Positions 5,394 through 8,245 of a DNA stretch of 8,245 bases are shown here, in pieces. The DNA is taken from the NCBI GenBank assembly GCA_023442215.1, contig JAEZMP010000314.1, positions 1 through 8,245 on the forward strand, written 5' to 3'. A program made the position numbers and the translations under genes. This stretch comes from Pseudomonadota bacterium. GTDB taxonomy: Bacteria; Pseudomonadota; Alphaproteobacteria; Rhizobiales; Segnochrobactraceae. Each line of letters opens with the position of its first letter. Position 1 is the first letter of the stretch. The notes below the pieces were generated by a model. It saw only the letters and a list, made by a program, of their open reading frames with translations, had not been told where the DNA came from and ran no database searches.

Positions 5394-8245
5394 TCACCCG
5401 ATGGTCATCAGGCTGGCATTGCCGCCGGCGGCGGCGGTGTTGGTGCTGATGGAGCGCTCCTCCACCAGCATCTCCAGCGGATAGTCGTCGGCGCCGTTGT
5501 CGAGCGCGTCGCGGGCGATGCCGTGGACGGGAACGATCGGGCCGGGCAGCGTGGCGACGCGGGCGGCGAGGGCGGAAAGCGCGTCGCCGTCGCCCTCGAA
5601 CAGCACCGCCGCGAACGGCCCGGCATGGGCCCAGTCCGCTGTCAGGTCGATGTCGGCCCGCACCGCCACCGGGAACCGCGCGATGTGGGCGGCGAGGTCG
5701 CTGCCGTCGGCGGGCGGTACCACGAACACCTTGTTGCCGGTTGCGAGCGCCGCCCCGATCTGCACCAGCGCGCCCGCCTCGGTCTGGGCGATGGCGAGCA
5801 GCGCGCCGCGCGGCTCGGCGCGGTAGAGGTTGCGCTCGCCCACCGGGCCGGGCAGTTCCATCTGGCGGCCGGCGAGCGAGCGCTCGATCTGCCGCTCGAC
5901 CCGGCCGGCCACCGCCGTCAGCCCTTCGGCGACGAGGTGCGCATGGAACAGCCGGGCGGTCTCCCGGGCCTCTGTGGGTGCCGCGGCCGGGAACGGCTGG
6001 AACGGCGGGTGGACGGACAGGAGCCGCGAGAGATAGAGAGGCCCGCCCGCCTTCGGTCCCGTGCCCGAAAGGCCACGCCCGCCGAACGGCTGCACCCCGA
6101 CCACGGCGCCGACGGTGTTGCGGTTGACGTAGACGTTGCCGGCATCGATCCGCCGCGTGACGCGGGCGATGGTTTCGTCGATCCGGCTGTGGACGCCGAA
6201 GGTCAGCCCGTAGCCGGCGCCGTTGACGTCGTCCACCACGCTTTCCATATCCTCCCGGCGGAAGCGCAGCACATGCAGCACCGGGCCGAACACCTCGCGC
6301 TTCAGCTCCGCCATGGACCCGATTTCGATCAGCGTCGGCGGCACGAAGGTGCCGTTGCGGGCGGTGGCGCCGGTCGCGATCTGCTCCACCTTGCGTCCGG
6401 CCGCGCGCATCGTCTCGATATGGGCGTCGATCGTGTCCCTGGCCTCGGCGGTGATGACGGGGCCGACATCGGTCGAGAGCCGGTCGGGATTGCCGACCGC
6501 AAGCTCGTTCATCGCGCCGCGCAGCATGGTGAGGATGCGGTCGGCCACATCCTCCTGCAGGCACAGCACCCGCAGCGCCGAGCAGCGCTGGCCGGCGGAA
6601 TCGAACGCGGAGGTCAGCACGTCTCCCACCACCTGCTCGCTGAGCGCGGAGGAATCCACGATCATCGCGTTCTGCCCGCCCGTCTCCGCGATCAGCGGAA
6701 TGGTCCGGCCGGAGGGGCTGAGGCGGCTCGCCAGCGTCTTCTGGATCAGTCGGGCGACCTCGGTCGAGCCGGTGAACATCACCGCCGCCGTGCGTGGATC
6801 GGCCACGAGCGCGGCGCCGACATCGCCGGCACCCGGCAGCAGTTGCAATGCACCGGCCGGCACTCCCGCCTCGTGCAGAATGCGCACGCCCGCGGCGGCG
6901 ATCAGCGGCGTTTCCTCCGCCGGCTTGGCGATCACCGGGTTGCCGGCGGCGAGCGCGGCGGCGATCTGGCCGGTGAAGATCGCGAGGGGGAAGTTCCACG
7001 GGCTGATGCACACCACCGGTCCGAGCGGGCGGTGGGTGTCGTTGGAAAACGAGGCCCGTACCTCGCCGGCATAGTAGCGCAGGAAATCGACCGCCTCGCG
7101 CACCTCGGCGACCGCGTTCGGCAGTGATTTGCCGGCTTCGCGCACGATGACGCCGAGGAGCGACGGCATCCGCGCCTCCATCAGGTCGGCGGCGCGCACG
7201 AGGCAGAGCGCGCGCTCCTCCGGCGGCGTCGCCGCCCAGATCGGCGCGGCGGCGACGGCGTGGCCGAGGGCCGCCGAAACCGTCTCCGCCGTGGCATCGA
7301 CCACGGTGCCGACCACGTCACGGCGGTCCGCCGGGTTCACGACCGTGCGCGCCTCGCCGCCGACGGGGCCTTCTGCGGTCAGCGGCTCGGCGCTGTAGGC
7401 GATGTCGGCGCTCGCCAGCAGCGCGGCGGACAGCGAGGCGAGCCGCTGTTCGTTGGAAAGGTCGAGCCCGGCGGAGTTCTCTCGCGCCGCGCCGAACAGC
7501 TCGCGCGGCAAGGCGATCTTCGGGTGCGGGGAACCGAGCGGCTGGATCGCCCGGGCCACCGCGACCGGATCGGCGATCAGCTCGTCGATCGGGATCGAGG
7601 GATCGGCGATGCGGTTGACGAACGAGGTGTTGGCGCCGTTCTCCAGAAGCCGCCGCACGAGATAGGCGAGCAGCGTCTCGTGGGTGCCAACCGGGGCATA
7701 GATGCGGCAGGGCCGGGCGAGCTTGTCCTTCGCCACCACTTCCTCGTAGAGCGGCTCGCCCATGCCGTGCAGGCACTGGAATTCGTACTGGCCGCTATAA
7801 TAGTTGCCGCCGGCCATGGCGTAGATGGTGGCGAGCGTCTGGGCGTTGTGGGTGGCGAACTGCGGGTAGATCGCGTCCGGCGCCGACAGCAGCTTGCGGG
7901 CGCAGGCGAGATAGGACACGTCGGTGTGCACCTTGCGGGTGAACACCGGGAAACCCTCGAGCCCGTCGACCTGGGCGCGCTTGATCTCCGCGTCCCAGTA
8001 GGCGCCCTTCACCTGCCGCACCATCAACCGGTGGCCGGAGCGCCGCGCGAGGTCGATCAGGTAGTCGATCACGAAGAAGCAGCGCTTCTGGTAGCCCTGC
8101 ACCACGAAGCCGATGCCGTTCCAGCCGGCGAGCTCCGGATCGAAGGCGAGCTGCTCGAGGATGTCGAGGGAGAGGTCCAGCCGGTCCGCCTCCTCCGCAT
8201 CGATGTTCAGCCCGATGTCATAGGAACGCGCCAGGTGCACCAAAG
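5394..8245 (-). CDS. putA: Bifunctional proline dehydrogenase / L-glutamate gamma-semialdehyde dehydrogenase (PutA), N-terminus outside window
   Basis: PutA oxidises proline to pyrroline-5-carboxylate with FAD and passes it to an NAD+-dependent aldehyde dehydrogenase that makes glutamate. About 949 C-terminal residues are visible; the frame runs off the right edge, so the start is not here. Numbering from 8243, the end of the proline dehydrogenase barrel spans 1 to about 225. It carries IDAEEAD (Asp15), VKGAYWDAEIKRAQ, FATHNAQTL, Tyr182 and VRRLLENGANTSFVN (Arg197, Arg198), which correspond by spacing to E. coli Asp370, Tyr540, Arg555 and Arg556. The aldehyde dehydrogenase domain spans about 290-745 with SPWNFPLAIFTGQ, Lys440, AETGGQN (Glu520) and the catalytic Cys554 in SAGQRCSALR. 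A further C-terminal domain ends in the conserved tail ISTNTAAAGGNASLMTIG, so this is a long-form PutA. About 355 residues are missing relative to E. coli; whether a DNA-binding ribbon-helix-helix (autorepressor) domain exists cannot be seen. It is probably monocistronic at its 3' end. Confidence 0.98.
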   Translation of the reverse strand, partial: LVHLARSYDIGLNIDAEEADRLDLSLDILEQLAFDPELAGWNGIGFVVQGYQKRCFFVIDYLIDLARRSGHRLMVRQVKGAYWDAEIKRAQVDGLEGFPVFTRKVHTDVSYLACARKLLSAPDAIYPQFATHNAQTLATIYAMAGGNYYSGQYEFQCLHGMGEPLYEEVVAKDKLARPCRIYAPVGTHETLLAYLVRRLLENGANTSFVNRIADPSIPIDELIADPVAVARAIQPLGSPHPKIALPRELFGAARENSAGLDLSNEQRLASLSAALLASADIAYSAEPLTAEGPVGGEARTVVNPADRRDVVGTVVDATAETVSAALGHAVAAAPIWAATPPEERALCLVRAADLMEARMPSLLGVIVREAGKSLPNAVAEVREAVDFLRYYAGEVRASFSNDTHRPLGPVVCISPWNFPLAIFTGQIAAALAAGNPVIAKPAEETPLIAAAGVRILHEAGVPAGALQLLPGAGDVGAALVADPRTAAVMFTGSTEVARLIQKTLASRLSPSGRTIPLIAETGGQNAMIVDSSALSEQVVGDVLTSAFDSAGQRCSALRVLCLQEDVADRILTMLRGAMNELAVGNPDRLSTDVGPVITAEARDTIDAHIETMRAAGRKVEQIATGATARNGTFVPPTLIEIGSMAELKREVFGPVLHVLRFRREDMESVVDDVNGAGYGLTFGVHSRIDETIARVTRRIDAGNVYVNRNTVGAVVGVQPFGGRGLSGTGPKAGGPLYLSRLLSVHPPFQPFPAAAPTEARETARLFHAHLVAEGLTAVAGRVERQIERSLAGRQMELPGPVGERNLYRAEPRGALLAIAQTEAGALVQIGAALATGNKVFVVPPADGSDLAAHIARFPVAVRADIDLTADWAHAGPFAAVLFEGDGDALSALAARVATLPGPIVPVHGIARDALDNGADDYPLEMLVEERSISTNTAAAGGNASLMTIG

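Noticed and set aside
5263..7011. Minus-strand frame of 582 codons overlapping putA
   Set aside because: It is an out-of-frame reading of putA with Arg-rich, repetitive translation. The putA frame carries all catalytic motifs.
5523..7127. Long + strand open frame (534 codons) antisense to putA
   Set aside because: It lies wholly within a well-supported gene in GC-rich DNA. Its translation is rich in Arg, Gly, Ala and His with no recognisable domain, as expected for a shadow frame.

Overview
The window is GC-rich, with a coding style typical of Alphaproteobacteria. The gene families present (long PutA with a conserved C-terminal motif, LrhA-like LysR regulator, DUF4105 protein) suggest a Hyphomicrobiales-type organism. 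No rRNA, tRNA, CRISPR array, transposase or integrase was seen. Genus cannot be assigned from the sequence.

Layout, left to right. (1) A LysR-family regulator of the LrhA/HexA type on + (34-918). It is convergent with (2) a minus-strand string read right to left: phosphopentomutase deoB (4197-2977), a phytanoyl-CoA-dioxygenase-family (PHYHD1-like) enzyme (2912-2040), and a three-helix membrane protein with a DUF4105 domain (2037-988). The last two genes are only 2 nt apart and look translationally coupled. (3) A divergent, AT-rich intergenic region (4198-4504) with a candidate sigma70-type promoter for the + strand, a perfect 9-bp inverted repeat in the deoB leader, and a short direct repeat. 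(4) A + strand lipoprotein of unknown family (4505-5320), lower in GC than its neighbours. (5) An 11-bp perfect hairpin (5328-5353) lying between two convergent genes, probably a shared terminator. (6) The C-terminal roughly three quarters of the bifunctional proline-utilisation enzyme PutA on the minus strand (5394 to the right edge; the N-terminus is outside the window).

Functionally, most of the window is ordinary metabolism: PutA converts proline to glutamate, and DeoB interconverts pentose 1- and 5-phosphates from nucleoside breakdown. The less explained parts are the dioxygenase/DUF4105 pair downstream of deoB and the orphan lipoprotein. I found no convincing evidence of a novel multi-gene system; the best candidates for a second look are those two loci. 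The large antisense open frames in deoB and putA are typical GC-rich shadows and are not annotated.
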